64,000 bases of DNA from Dermatophagoides farinae (taxonomy: Eukaryota > Arthropoda > Arachnida > Sarcoptiformes > Pyroglyphidae), in NCBI RefSeq assembly GCF_024713945.1, contig NC_134677.1:5645001-5709000 (forward strand), read 5' to 3'. A program made the translations under genes and the position numbers. Below the pieces are notes generated by a model that worked only from the letters and a program-made list of their open reading frames with translations, made no database searches and was not told the origin of the DNA. Below, piece after piece: positions 37,184-46,773 of this stretch (position 1 is its first letter; every line of letters begins with the position of its first letter).

Positions 37184-38390
37184 ATTTTCATTCTTGTATT
37201 AACATTTATAATTGTATTTCAATCGAAATAGTAAACGTACTCATATTTGCCATCATGTTCAAAATTTCTATAGCAAAAAAAAAAATGATCCTTCAATATA
37301 ATGAAGCAATAATAATAAAAAATGAACTTACCTCATAATTTCATATTAGTTTAATACATACATTTACAATCTAAAGCTAAGGATTGAACATGGAAAATTT
37401 TTTTATGACAACAAATCGTCATTGAACGATCATAAATCATCAGAGGTAAAATGAAATGATTTGATAAAGGTAAAAGTGTAGAAACTTCAACTAATAATAC
37501 AATGCTCATTTTATGCATTATTACAATATTCATCAAGATGAAATTTTCATACTTTCGGGTCTAGGTCTATTTTCATTTGCGAATCAATCAATGTGCATAT
37601 GATCAATAGTATAATTTATTCCGTTATTGAATGAAATATAGTTAGATTCAAAGTGATGCCTCATTTGATTGATTATATACAGTGGTGATGATCATCTTAT
37701 CATCCGATTATTATATTGTATATTGGAAATCTGGCCAAGGATTACCTGACATTGAAATTATTAGAATTCATATAGTATGCATCATGTGCATGAATTACTA
37801 TGATGATGATGAGATTGAATAAACAAGTGAAATTTATGTTGATTACTTGCATGTGAACAACAATTCAAATACATCAAGATCCAAAAAAAACTTTTGTTGC
37901 TAAAAAAAAAATTTACGTTAAATTACCATTATGAATTTGATGAAAATGATCATAACGGACAAAGATGGGTGAGTTTTTTTTGTTTGGCTTTGTTTTGCAA
38001 AAATTAATATAATATAATAAAATGATTGGACAAAATGAATTAAAAATTTCCTATTTTTTTTTAATCCAGCTTTGTGTATTTCAAACTCGCCCTCAATGCC
38101 CACCAGCAATCTACTATATCATGTCAATAAATGGTGTGTCAAAATTTCATAATTTCGTTAACAATCCTATTATTGTGTCGTGATGTTTCAAAGTCAAACA
38201 TATATTTTTATTTGAAAAGTATTTTTAGCCCGTCTTGTCAACATTAATTTTCCTTGATTGATTGATACGTAAACATAACAATATATGGCATTTATTCATC
38301 AAATCAAAGAATTTATTGATCTATTTTAATTTTTTATTTATACAGAATAATGACTTGGAGATTAATATAGAATGTTTTTCTTCATATTAT
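37184..38390. other. Intergenic spacer
   Basis: About 1.2 kb of AT-rich DNA between the lipocalin and the convergent minus-strand cuticle gene. No gene, RNA or mobile element was recognised. Confidence 0.55.
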
Positions 38391-38754
38391 TCAATGACCA
38401 TAGCCATAAGCCAATGGGGCACCATGAGCCAACGGTGCAGCACCAAGAATTTTACCGTAGCCATAGCTCAATGAAGCGGCAGCCATTGGAGCAGCGTAAC
38501 CATGAGAAATAGGAATCGGAGCTGAAGCAATCAATGGAGCTCCATGAGAAACCAAAGTGGAAACATGTGTCCCAACCGGAATGAGTGCAGATTTTTGAGT
38601 TTGATAAGTGTAAGCAGCTGGAGCTAAAATAGCTGGAGCCGGGATAGCCGAAGCAACAGCCAAAATTGCAGCGAAAACAATCTATAAAGATAAGGAATAA
38701 TTGAAAAAACTATGTTCAAATTATAGATTTAAAATGACTTACGACGAATTTCAT
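38391..38754 (-). CDS. Small secreted cuticle-type protein (paralogue A)
   Basis: Two exons (38754-38743, 38681-38391) give 100 residues. A 12-nt first exon encodes MKFV; a 61-nt intron follows in phase 0; the second exon completes the signal peptide (IVFAAILAVASA, cleaved before IPAPA). The mature chain is rich in Ala, Pro, Gly, Ser and Tyr (ILAPAAYTYQ, SHGAPL, SYGYGK, LAYGYGH). The block TYQTQKSALIPVGTHVSTLV aligns with TYQSTHRSLIPVKTMVHST in the gene at 39576, and the leaders share AAAAATTCATAAC, so the two are tandem paralogues. The TATA box lies near 38825-38834. No chitin-binding RR motif is present. Likely an extracellular cuticle or epidermal matrix component; exact role unknown. Confidence 0.82.
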
Positions 38755-38824
38755 TCTGGACAATATTCGGTTATGAATTTTTACGATTCGTAAATAATTA
38801 ATGAGCGTATGACGTTCGCGTCGA

Positions 38825-38834
38825 GCTTTTATAC
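38825..38834 (-). promoter_or_regulatory. TATA box of cuticle gene paralogue A
   Basis: On the minus strand GTATAAAAGC, 71-80 bp before the ATG at 38754, with a CTCATT initiator-like sequence about 30 bp downstream. The same GTATAAAAGC core occurs near 45411-45421, upstream of the paralogue that has been separated from its promoter. Confidence 0.7.
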
Positions 38835-39575
38835 TGCAACTATGGGACAATTTCAACTTCTGTCAAAACTGAAAAGGATATTGCATCTACATCTTGTATT
38901 AATTGTTCGCATCGTTTTGCTGTATCAATCATGTTATCCAATTCAAGAAAAATGTTCTATGTTCATGAAGATTTTTGATTTCTCTTTCAACATCAACGTT
39001 ATGATCATCTTCATGGTTGTTGTACAATTGTCTATGAAATTTCCATTCAAAAGTAGTAATTGTTTACTGATCAAAATAATGTTTCGATGGCAATGTACAT
39101 GCATAGATATAGTTTCATTGCAAAAGACGACCGAAAGAACCTTATATTACAAATTAAATTCTTATTCACATGACTATTTCTGATATGTTATAGAGATTTG
39201 GCATCGAATAATTTGACATTGACAATCAAAAGATAACAAGTTGAATTAATACGAGAAAGATAATTGAATTTCATATGCAAATAACGAAACTTTTATGATT
39301 GATCATAAACGCTTTTACAGTTGTCCATCAATCCGATTAAAATGATCAAAATCATCTGATCCGATTCAATCGTTATCAAGCGATTCTTTTGATCAAATCA
39401 AATCGTTCCTTTTTTTGGCGCGCAAATAAAAATAAATAACAAAACTCATTGTTCATTTGTGGATGAATATTATTTAATAGTTATTTATATTATCCTCATC
39501 GAATCGATTCAGAAAATATAGAAAACATAATGATGGATGATGTGATATTAATATAAGCATTTAAATTGGTTCAAT
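38835..39575. other. Spacer between tandem cuticle paralogues
   Basis: About 740 bp of AT-rich DNA upstream of paralogue A and downstream of paralogue B. An ORF on the plus strand here begins inside the paralogue A promoter and looks spurious. No gene was accepted. Confidence 0.5.
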
Positions 39576-39974
39576 TTAATGCATCATTCCATGGCCATAC
39601 ATGGCACCATGCATCATTGGAGCACCATGCATCATTGGAGCACCATGCAACATTGAAGCACCATGCATCATTGGAGCAGCGTGCATCATTGGGGCAGCGT
39701 GCATCATTGGAGCAGCGTGCATCGTCGAATGAACCATAGTTTTAACTGGAATCAAACCTAGAATATTATAAAATTGATAAGGTAAAATTATAAGACAAAA
39801 ATCTAGCTTAAATTTACTTCGATGGGTTGATTGGTAAGTGACAGCGGCTGGAGCCATCATGTGCATTGCTGGAGCCATATGCATTGCTGGAGCCATATGC
39901 ATTGCTGGGGCCATATGCGTTGGAATGGCGGTGGCAACGGCCAAAAAAGCAGCGAAAGCGATGATGAATTTCAT
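39576..39974 (-). CDS. Met/His-rich secreted cuticle-type protein (paralogue B)
   Basis: Two exons (39974-39818, 39757-39576) give 112 residues. The signal peptide is MKFIIAFAAFLAVATA, cleaved before IPTHM. The mature chain carries four tandem HMAPAM-type units, then the conserved block TYQSTHRSLIPVKTMVHST, then at least six APMMH-type units and an ending MYGHGMMH. Met and His dominate, unlike paralogue A. The 60-nt intron (39817-39758) is in frame and stop-free; splicing it restores alignment to paralogue A, which is why I prefer it. Unlike A and the gene at 32777, it has no intron after the first five codons. A retrotransposon lies only 44 bp upstream of the ATG, so normal transcription may be altered. 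Confidence 0.78.
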   Translation of the reverse strand: MKFIIAFAAFLAVATAIPTHMAPAMHMAPAMHMAPAMHMMAPAAVTYQSTHRSKFKLDFCLIILPYQFYNILGLIPVKTMVHSTMHAAPMMHAAPMMHAAPMMHGASMLHGAPMMHGAPMMHGAMYGHGMMH

Positions 39975-40013
39975 TTTCGTTTCGTTATGAATTTTTATAA
40001 ATTTTTAGCTGAA

Positions 40014-40018
40014 TTGCG
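40014..40018. repeat. Target-site duplication, left copy (TTGCG)
   Basis: TTGCG directly abuts the left LTR. The same five bases abut the right LTR at 45360-45364. A 5-bp duplication fits BEL/Pao integration. Confidence 0.85.
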
Positions 40019-40160
40019 TATTACAAATAAAAGGATAAACACAAAATAAACAAATTTTAATAAGAATAAAATAAAAGAAAATCTGAGCAATGACTCAACA
40101 AGAATTGTGCTTAAATACATAAACAATAATTCAATAAATATAATAATTCAATTCACAACA
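40019..40160 (-). repeat. LTR (3' LTR of the element)
   Basis: A 142-bp direct repeat matching 45218-45359. On the minus strand it starts TGTTGTGAATTG and ends TTATTTGTAATA. It contains a TATTTAAG TATA-like motif and a TGAGTCA heptamer (plus-strand 40091-40097), so it could act as a promoter towards the cuticle gene at 39974. Confidence 0.95.
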
Positions 40161-40960
40161 TTCTCCCCCTCCAACGGAACCAAACAACGAATCGAACGAT
40201 GGTAAGTTTTTTCATTAGAAATGTCCAAAATTTTCGCGACTCTCCCAGTTTCATTCAATTCCAAAATTTCCACAACTGGCCAATCTTGACGCCTTTGTTC
40301 GGCTTTGAAGAAGGCCAAATCGCCAACTCGTGGTGTGATCCCCTTCTCTGATCTGAAATTTTTCAATTCGGTAAGATAACTGCTGCTCCAAATCTCCCAA
40401 AATTTCTTGATGTTCCCAACTAACTTTTCGTATAACAATGTTAACTTGTCATGTTCAAAATTGACAATATTGACTGACGAGAATAATGTCGAACGTTCAT
40501 TTCCGAAAATCAAATGATACGGTGTAACGAATGTACCATCTGAGCTTCTGAATAATGGCCTATCATTAATCACTCCTTGGATTTCCGCCAAAAGTGTTCT
40601 GAAACTTTCCTGAGAATGTCCTTTGATCACCACAGCTGATAAACTTTCTTTAACCGATCGGATTAACCTCTCGTAAAATCCACCATACCATGGTGCTGCC
40701 GGTGGATTGAAATCCCAATTTACATTATAATTATGTTGTACTTTCTTTTTGGCAAAAAACAATTTCGATAGAATTTTCTTGCTAGTTGAGAAACTTTTCT
40801 CATTATCGGACCAAATTTTCTCCGGTAAACCATAAAGACTTATAAATCTCGTCAAACATTGGAAAACAGATTCTATTCCTCTATTTTGTACAATATCAAG
40901 ATGAATGGCTCTTGAATTTGCACAAACGAAAATCATGGAGAAGATTTTCATTTTTTCCAT
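40148..40960 (-). pseudogene. BEL/Pao pol remnant: C-terminal integrase part
   Basis: A frame of about 270 codons downstream of the MITE, continuing the pol region. It starts in the middle of the integrase catalytic core and has a catalytic Asp in WSDNEKSF, the Glu of GGFYERLIRSVKE, and the C-terminal segment ending VGDLAFFKAEQRR. The Met at 40960 is internal, so this is not an independent gene. Its stop codon falls inside the 3' LTR. Apart from the MITE-caused break upstream, no further stops or frameshifts were seen. Confidence 0.88.
40161..40172 (-). other. Polypurine tract
   Basis: On the minus strand GGAGGGGGAGAA, directly before the 3' LTR (which begins TGTTG). This is the expected position for the plus-strand primer of reverse transcription. 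The G-run is conspicuous in this AT-rich DNA. Confidence 0.85.
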
Positions 40961-41025
40961 TTCCTTATTAATGAATAAGTCGATACCAATGTTACAAAAT
41001 GCTCTTTTTGGTATTAATGTTCTCC

Positions 41026-41033
41026 CTCTAGGT
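41026..41033. repeat. 8-bp target-site duplication of MITE, left copy
   Basis: CTCTAGGT, repeated exactly at 41170-41177. Length 8 and a central TA match hAT-superfamily insertion. Confidence 0.92.
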
Positions 41034-41169
41034 CAGTGTTTCCCAACCTTTTTTTCTTCGCGTACCCCCGGGGGTTTTTTCTTTACAAAATTCTAGTACA
41101 TACAAAGTTATCCTTTTGCATATCCCACGAACCCCCAGGGGTTCGCGAACCACCGGTTGGGAATCACTG
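41034..41169. mobile_element. hAT-type MITE nested in the BEL/Pao element
   Basis: A 136-bp non-coding element with terminal inverted repeats: left CAGTGTTTCCCAACC, right (reverse complement) CAGTGATTCCCAACC, one mismatch in 15. The inverted similarity continues imperfectly inward through TTCGCG and a CCCCC/GGGGG block, so the element may fold into a hairpin. It is flanked by perfect 8-bp duplications. CAGTG ends, 8-bp duplications and a central TA in the target are features of hAT (Buster/Ac-like) transposons. It has no coding capacity and depends on a transposase elsewhere. With its duplicated target it adds 144 bp, a multiple of three, but supplies an in-frame stop. Confidence 0.92.
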
Positions 41170-44100
41170 CTCTAGGTAATGGTGGTGACTCAAAACTGTA
41201 AGCTTTACCCCTAAGTCTTTGACATTTTTTACAATGTGCGATTAAATTTTTCACCAAAAAATATAATTTCGGAACATAGAAATTTTTTCTAACTTCTTCC
41301 ACCGTTCGAAATATTCCACCGTGGAAAGTATTAATATGAATTTCCTTTAACATATCTCTAACAATTGCTTTGTCGATTAAAATTATCGGAAATTTTTCAT
41401 TGAATGATAATTGGCAATTTTCTATTCTTCTTTTTAACCGTATTAAACCATTATCATCCACAAAAACTGGCCATTTATATAAAACTGATGTTTTTGGTAA
41501 TGTTTGTTGTTTGCTGAGACAGTGAAATTCCATCTTGAAAGATTGTCTTTGAACCAATTTAATTAAATGATGTAAAGGCTGAAGATTTAATTTTTTGCTA
41601 TCTTTCGTTCTAAATGACATCCAAGCCAAAAGTCTTTCAATTATTAATAATGCTTTTCTGAAGTTGATATCGCAAATGTTTTCCACAAATGTATCTTGGT
41701 TGATTTTCGTTGAACTTTTTTTCACTAATGCAACTTGTGAATGTTTTTCAAAAGATGATAATTTTGGACCGGTCCACCAAAGTGGATGATTGATTAGCTT
41801 ATTTAATGGTAGACCTCGGGATAAACAATCAGCTGGATTTTCTTTCGTAGAAATAAATTTCCAAAATTGCGGTTCTATTAATGACTGAATTTCGCGAACA
41901 CGATTTGACTCAAACAATGGCAAATTATTTGGGCTTCCAGAGATACGTGCCAAAGTGACCATTGAATCGGAGAAAAGATTTCCTAAACGTATTTGTGGTA
42001 ATTCTTTCTTGATCTTAACAAAAAGCTTAACTCCTTCTAATGCTGCGGTTAATTCCAATTGCGGTATTGTCCGTTTTGTCTCTGACACTAAACGAACTTT
42101 TGACATTAATAATTGACCAATTTCTTCGTTGTAAATATATGCACACGCCCCATATGCTATTCTACTTGCGTTAACAAAAACGTGTAGGCATAAATTTTGT
42201 CGTTGTCCATTGTTCTGAAATATAACTCGTGGAACATGAACACGTTTTAAATCGTCCATTTGTTTTGCCAATTTTTCGGCTCGTAATATGAAAGATTGAT
42301 TCAATGGTTCATCCCAATTGATTTTTGATAAATGCAAATCTCGTATGAATTGTCTGAAGCTCAATTGAAATGGTGTTAAAAGACCTAAAGGATCAAATAA
42401 AGAAGAAAAAAAAGATGAGACTGTTCGAAGCGACCAACCTTCTGGTTTTTTAGGTGGTCCAAAAATAATCTCGTCCTGTTCAAGATTCCAGACAAGACCC
42501 AAAATTTTGGTTGAATCTTTCTCTTCGATTTCTATTTTTCGTAAACCAAAAAATTCAATGACAGTTTTTCTGGCTGTGAATTTATGGATTTTCATCGATC
42601 CTAATGATAAAGCTTCTTCAGCGTTAATGTAGCGATTGTAAAGTTGATCCAAATTATCGGCAACGAAAAGAATATCGTCCATATAAATTGTTTTTGTTAG
42701 TTCCGGATCTTTCTTTTCTAATAATTTGTTTATAGCGGACTCGAGAATAAACGGACTACTTGTTGCACCAAAGATGACACTGGAAAATTGGATTGTTAAC
42801 AATTTGCCGTCTTTTTCCCATAGATATCTCAAATATTTTCGGTCCTCATTTTCCACTTTCACTTGCAAGAATGCCTTTTGTATATCGCCCAATAAAACGT
42901 GTTGATAGAATCTCCAGAATAATAACATTTTTGTGAGATTCAGGCCCATAAGATTTCCTTTATATAGGAAATCGTTTAATGACTTGCTTTTTCCACGTTT
43001 GAATGATGCATTAAAAACTGGTCTCACATCATAAGTTGTTCCTCTTCGTATGACAGGAAAATGGTTTAAAAAGAAACCATCTGTTTTGTTTCCATCTAAA
43101 ACTTCCGCAAAGCTGTTGTTAACGAATAGGTCCAATTGTTCAGTATATTTTTCTAACATGTCGTTTTTCTTTAGACGATAAATTAAACTTGGTAATAATT
43201 TGACAATTTGTTTATAATTATTTTCTGGTCTATTTTCGTTTAGCCAAGGCAACGGAGCATATATTCTTCTTTCTTTCTCGTTTAATCTTATTTTCTTACG
43301 ATAATCTTCGAACCATTTTTTATCATCTTCGTTATTTTCAATATCCGGAGCTGTTGGATCGTAAAGAATATTTTTTATGTCTTCGACCGGACATCTAGCT
43401 TGAATACAAAATGATGTTTCAATTTTCTTAGGTTTGTTTAGTTGTGAAACACCATGGATAACTGTTCCAATTTTTGTTTCATAAGCTTCGAAACCGTCTC
43501 CCAAATCAACAAATTTTCTTTCACTAACTGGTGAAAGTATATGTTGGAAAAGCCAGTCTAAGCCAAATAATGCGTCAATTCTTATTGGAGATGATTCAGA
43601 TGATGGTGAAATTGGAAATAAGCCCAATGTTTTTGCTTTTTCCAAAATATAGTTTGGTACGGCATCTACATCATCCAAAATTTTTTCTGGACCAATTAGA
43701 ATTTTATCTGGACCAAATTTTACTCCATTTAATGATTCGAAATATATTTGAGTGGCACGTTGTAAACCAGTTGAAATGCTTCCGTATCCTTGAACTTCGG
43801 TTTCGTTTTCGATTATCGATTCTATTCGTAATTTCTTGGCCAAATTCGATGAAATTGAACTAATTGTTGCACACCCATCTAATAATGCAAAAACTTTTTG
43901 TTTTCTTTTGTTGTTAACTGCAAATAATTCAATAATCGATAAAAATGATTTTGTTTCTTTTCCTGCAGAGACCGCCGCATGTTCTTTTCCTGTTGTTGAC
44001 TCTTGACTTATCGAACTTTGACGCTCCAAAATTTGACTTTTTTCTTTATTTTCTTTTTCTTTATTTACAACTACTTTTTCTTTGTTATCTTCTTGGCATG

Positions 44101-45202
44101 GACAAATTGTGATGTTCATTTTCTTCTCACAATTACATCGTCTGCCTTTCTTACAATTTGTATGAAAATGATTGAATTTCCCAAGACATTTGAAACATAA
44201 CTTTTTTTCTTTTGCTTTCTCAAATTTTTCTTTTCTTGGAAGATTACATAGAAAGCTGGGATGTTTCCCATTACATAAAAAACAACTTTTTTCAATCGTC
44301 ACTAAAGCTGAATTTTTCGTTTTTGATTGTGTTTGCGGCTCAAACATCTCTTTATTAGATGCACTTTCAAAAGATTTTTTAATTTTCTCTAATAATTTCT
44401 TTGTAAAATCTTTTTCATGTAGATCAGCAAATAAATTATCATTCTTCTTGATTTTAAACAACATATTCTTTGACAATTCTTTTGCTGCAAATTCTTTTCC
44501 TTGTTTATTCAAGATGTTTATCGCTTCTGCGATTGACAAAGCTTGATTCCAATCTTCTGCTTTGGATCTTTCATCTAAAATATTTAAATTATTTATTTTC
44601 TTTCTTATCGAATTTGCCACAAGCAGCTCTGAATCATATCTCTTGTTGATTTGTTCTAAAACATCTTTCACGCTTGGTCTTTCATAATCAAAAATTAAAA
44701 CGAAATCGTTTGGCAACATCGATTTAATTTTGATAATTTTTTCTAATTCTGTGAAATTATCGTTTTGAACTATTTCTTTTTCTATGTATTTTGACCATAA
44801 TGGAAAATCCATCGGATCTCCAGACTTCATATTTAATTCACTTGTTGTCAAAATTTTGGTTTCAAAACATTTCTTATTTGAACTTTCTTTCTCTCGTATG
44901 GCTTTGTTCTTGGCCACTATGAATTTTTTGTTCCATTGTGAATATAATTTGATTGCTTGTGTCATTTTTTCTTTTATTTGTCCGTCTTCAATAAAACTAT
45001 TCAAAATACACTTGCTTTGAATATTCATTAAATTGTCAAAAACCTTGTTCAAACTTTCATATTGTTTCAATATTGTGTCTTTATCGATCGTTTCTTTTTC
45101 TATCTCTTCTTGATCCCCATGGATCATTTTAAACGTTTCACATAAATACAAAATATTATTAATATGAGCAAGTTTTTGATTATTTAATTCTCTCACATCC
45201 AT
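41108..45202 (-). pseudogene. BEL/Pao gag-pol frame, interrupted at its 3' end
   Basis: An open frame of 1364 codons from the first Met after the LTR (ATG at 45202; the frame is also open upstream into the LTR). In order: gag-like helical region; Cys/His knuckles near 44130-44290 (CFLCNGKHPSFLC and a Cys-rich KKGRRCNC segment); aspartic protease motif LLDGCA near 43870; reverse transcriptase with DIQKAFLQV near 42870 and YMDDILF near 42675-42690; RNase H region; and the integrase zinc-binding HCKKCQRL near 41225. The frame then runs into the MITE and stops at 41108. Gag and pol are in one frame with no shift between them. Codon usage and intactness suggest the frame was functional until the MITE arrived. 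Listed as a pseudogene because the integrase core is split. Confidence 0.92.
41170..41177. repeat. 8-bp target-site duplication of MITE, right copy
   Basis: CTCTAGGT, identical to 41026-41033. Confidence 0.92.
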
Positions 45203-45215
45203 TTCTGGCTCGCCA
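45199..45215 (-). other. Candidate primer-binding site
   Basis: On the minus strand TGGCGAGCCAGAAATGG begins three bases inside the 5' LTR. TGG at this position fits pairing with a tRNA 3' CCA end. I could not name the tRNA. It overlaps the gag start codon region, an unusually tight arrangement. Confidence 0.5.
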
Positions 45216-45217
45216 AA

Positions 45218-45359
45218 TATTACAAATAAAAGGATAAACACAAAATAAACAAATTTTAATAAGAATAAAATAAAAGAAAATCTGAGCAATGACTCAACAA
45301 GAATTGTGCTTAAATACATAAACAATAATTCAATAAATATAATAATTCAATTCACAACA
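45218..45359 (-). repeat. LTR (5' LTR of the element)
   Basis: A 142-bp copy of 40019-40160 with no difference found by eye. As the upstream LTR it would carry the element's own promoter. Confidence 0.95.
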
Positions 45360-45364
45360 TTGCG
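45360..45364. repeat. Target-site duplication, right copy (TTGCG)
   Basis: The second copy of the five bases at 40014-40018, directly after the right LTR. Confidence 0.85.
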
Positions 45365-45410
45365 GTTGTATAATTGTTTGCTTGATGGATTTATTTCATG
45401 ATTTGCGTTT

Positions 45411-45421
45411 GGCTTTTATAC
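45411..45421 (-). promoter_or_regulatory. Separated TATA box of cuticle gene paralogue B
   Basis: On the minus strand GTATAAAAGCC, matching the GTATAAAAGC promoter core of paralogue A (38825-38834). Without the retrotransposon it would lie about 95-100 bp from the ATG at 39974, a normal distance. With the insertion the gap is about 5.4 kb. No other gene start lies just downstream on this strand. Confidence 0.7.
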
Positions 45422-45630
45422 TGGACGAATGGACTTTTAATGCCATAACAAAAATGTCACTGAATTGAATTCTATTGTATTATTATGTACAGAAAGAAAT
45501 CAAACGTTGCTAACGGTTGGTATAATGATGATGATGACTAGGACAATGCAGGCGTATTTCCCAATGAAAACAATTTGATCAATTTTAATTTCTTGTTTTT
45601 TACGAACGTTTCCTATTATAAAAACTACAA

Positions 45631-45843
45631 TCATGACGTGTTTATTTCGTTTTTGCACTTAAAATCATGTGTCAAAAAAAGAGAACACAATGTGAATAGA
45701 TATTGAGAGACCACGTCAGTTAAAGACAATAGACAATCTTTCCAATTCAGATTTGGATCGACCATTTTGGATAATTTGTTGGCATTGGAATCTAGTTTAT
45801 CAATATCATAATTGGTTGTTTCCATTACAAACTTGCGGTCCAT
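45631..45843 (-). CDS. Unassigned short ORF (70 codons)
   Basis: A single frame with non-repetitive composition (METTNYDIDKLDSNANKLSK, MVDPNLNWKDCLLSL) between the cuticle promoter and the ACC 3' end. An AATAAA overlaps its last codons, which could be a polyadenylation signal. No domain, signal peptide or linked exon was recognised. It may be a small gene, a remnant, or chance. Confidence 0.2.
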   Translation of the reverse strand: MDRKFVMETTNYDIDKLDSNANKLSKMVDPNLNWKDCLLSLTDVVSQYLFTLCSLFLTHDFKCKNEINTS

Positions 45844-46773
45844 TTTCTTTGAAAATAGCTTTTCTCAGTTAAATATAGTTCAAATAAATGTACGATGAAA
45901 AAAAAATCAATCGTAGATGATCGGGTGGTGCTACTTCTTAAATGTTGATGGCCATCAGATTTTCCACGATATGAATATAATTAATTCCATTTATTATTGT
46001 TCAGCCCAAATAAAAAATTCGCTTATATTACAACCCTGAATCTGATCGATTTGCCTGTTGGCTGAATTAAAATTATTTGATCAAAATTGGTGTATGTAAA
46101 CAATTACAGATTTACGCGAAACTAAAAATAGTTTGTTTTTTTCTACTTTTAGAATTGATCATTATCTTTTCAAAGAAATTTTTTCATTTGAATTCATTTT
46201 CTAATCACATGTCGATCATTCTAACGCGACATCATTAATGTTATTATCATTTGTAAGTCAGAAGAAAAATTTAAAAATTCTAAACTTACTTTATCCTTTC
46301 AACAGATGGTGCGAATTCAAAATTTATTTAAAATTTGATAAGAATGCATCATGATGAGCGTTTGATCAAATTGTGTGATACAACGATTCATATTCAAATC
46401 GTATCAAAATTAGTTTCAAAAAAAAGAACTAAGGAAAATAGAAAAAGACCAATTTATTTCCAAAAGGCACACTGATTTTTTAATTCTTAAATCCATATTA
46501 CATTTTTAAATTTAAAATTCCTATAAAATTGCTCCTGGATGAGTAAACATAAACCGATTATTATGATTGAATGAGCCAGTCTGTTTGGATATAATATATA
46601 CAAGTCATTGCAGACAAATAAATTATAATCTAATAACATCAATGACCAACAGATGAAGATTGAAAAAGAAGATTTTAAAAACAACAAAAACAAAAGGCAC
46701 ATTTTTTCCATTTAGATTCAGGTTCATCATCGTTAACAGAGCCTTTATCAGCGTTTTTGCTGAACATTACGAC
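45844..46773. other. Intergenic, ACC 3' flank
   Basis: About 930 bp of AT-rich DNA. Nothing beyond A/T runs was recognised; the 3' UTR of the carboxylase would lie at its right end. Confidence 0.5.

Larger units (their letters stand above)
40019..45359 (-). mobile_element. BEL/Pao LTR retrotransposon
   Basis: A complete LTR retrotransposon read on the minus strand: 142-bp LTRs at both ends, 5-bp target duplication (TTGCG), a primer-binding-site candidate just inside the 5' LTR, a gag-pol reading frame, and a polypurine tract against the 3' LTR. The domain order gag with CCHC knuckles, aspartic protease, reverse transcriptase with YMDD, RNase H, integrase is that of BEL/Pao. The two LTRs appear identical base for base, so the insertion is recent. 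The element was later disabled by a hAT-type MITE in the integrase region (41034-41169). No envelope-like ORF was seen. It lies in the same orientation as the cuticle gene it disrupts. The family assignment is firm; the lineage within BEL/Pao was not determined. Confidence 0.95.

Noticed and set aside
38809-39183. 124-codon plus-strand ORF
   Set aside because: Begins within the paralogue A promoter on the opposite strand, hydrophobic low-information sequence, no family likeness.
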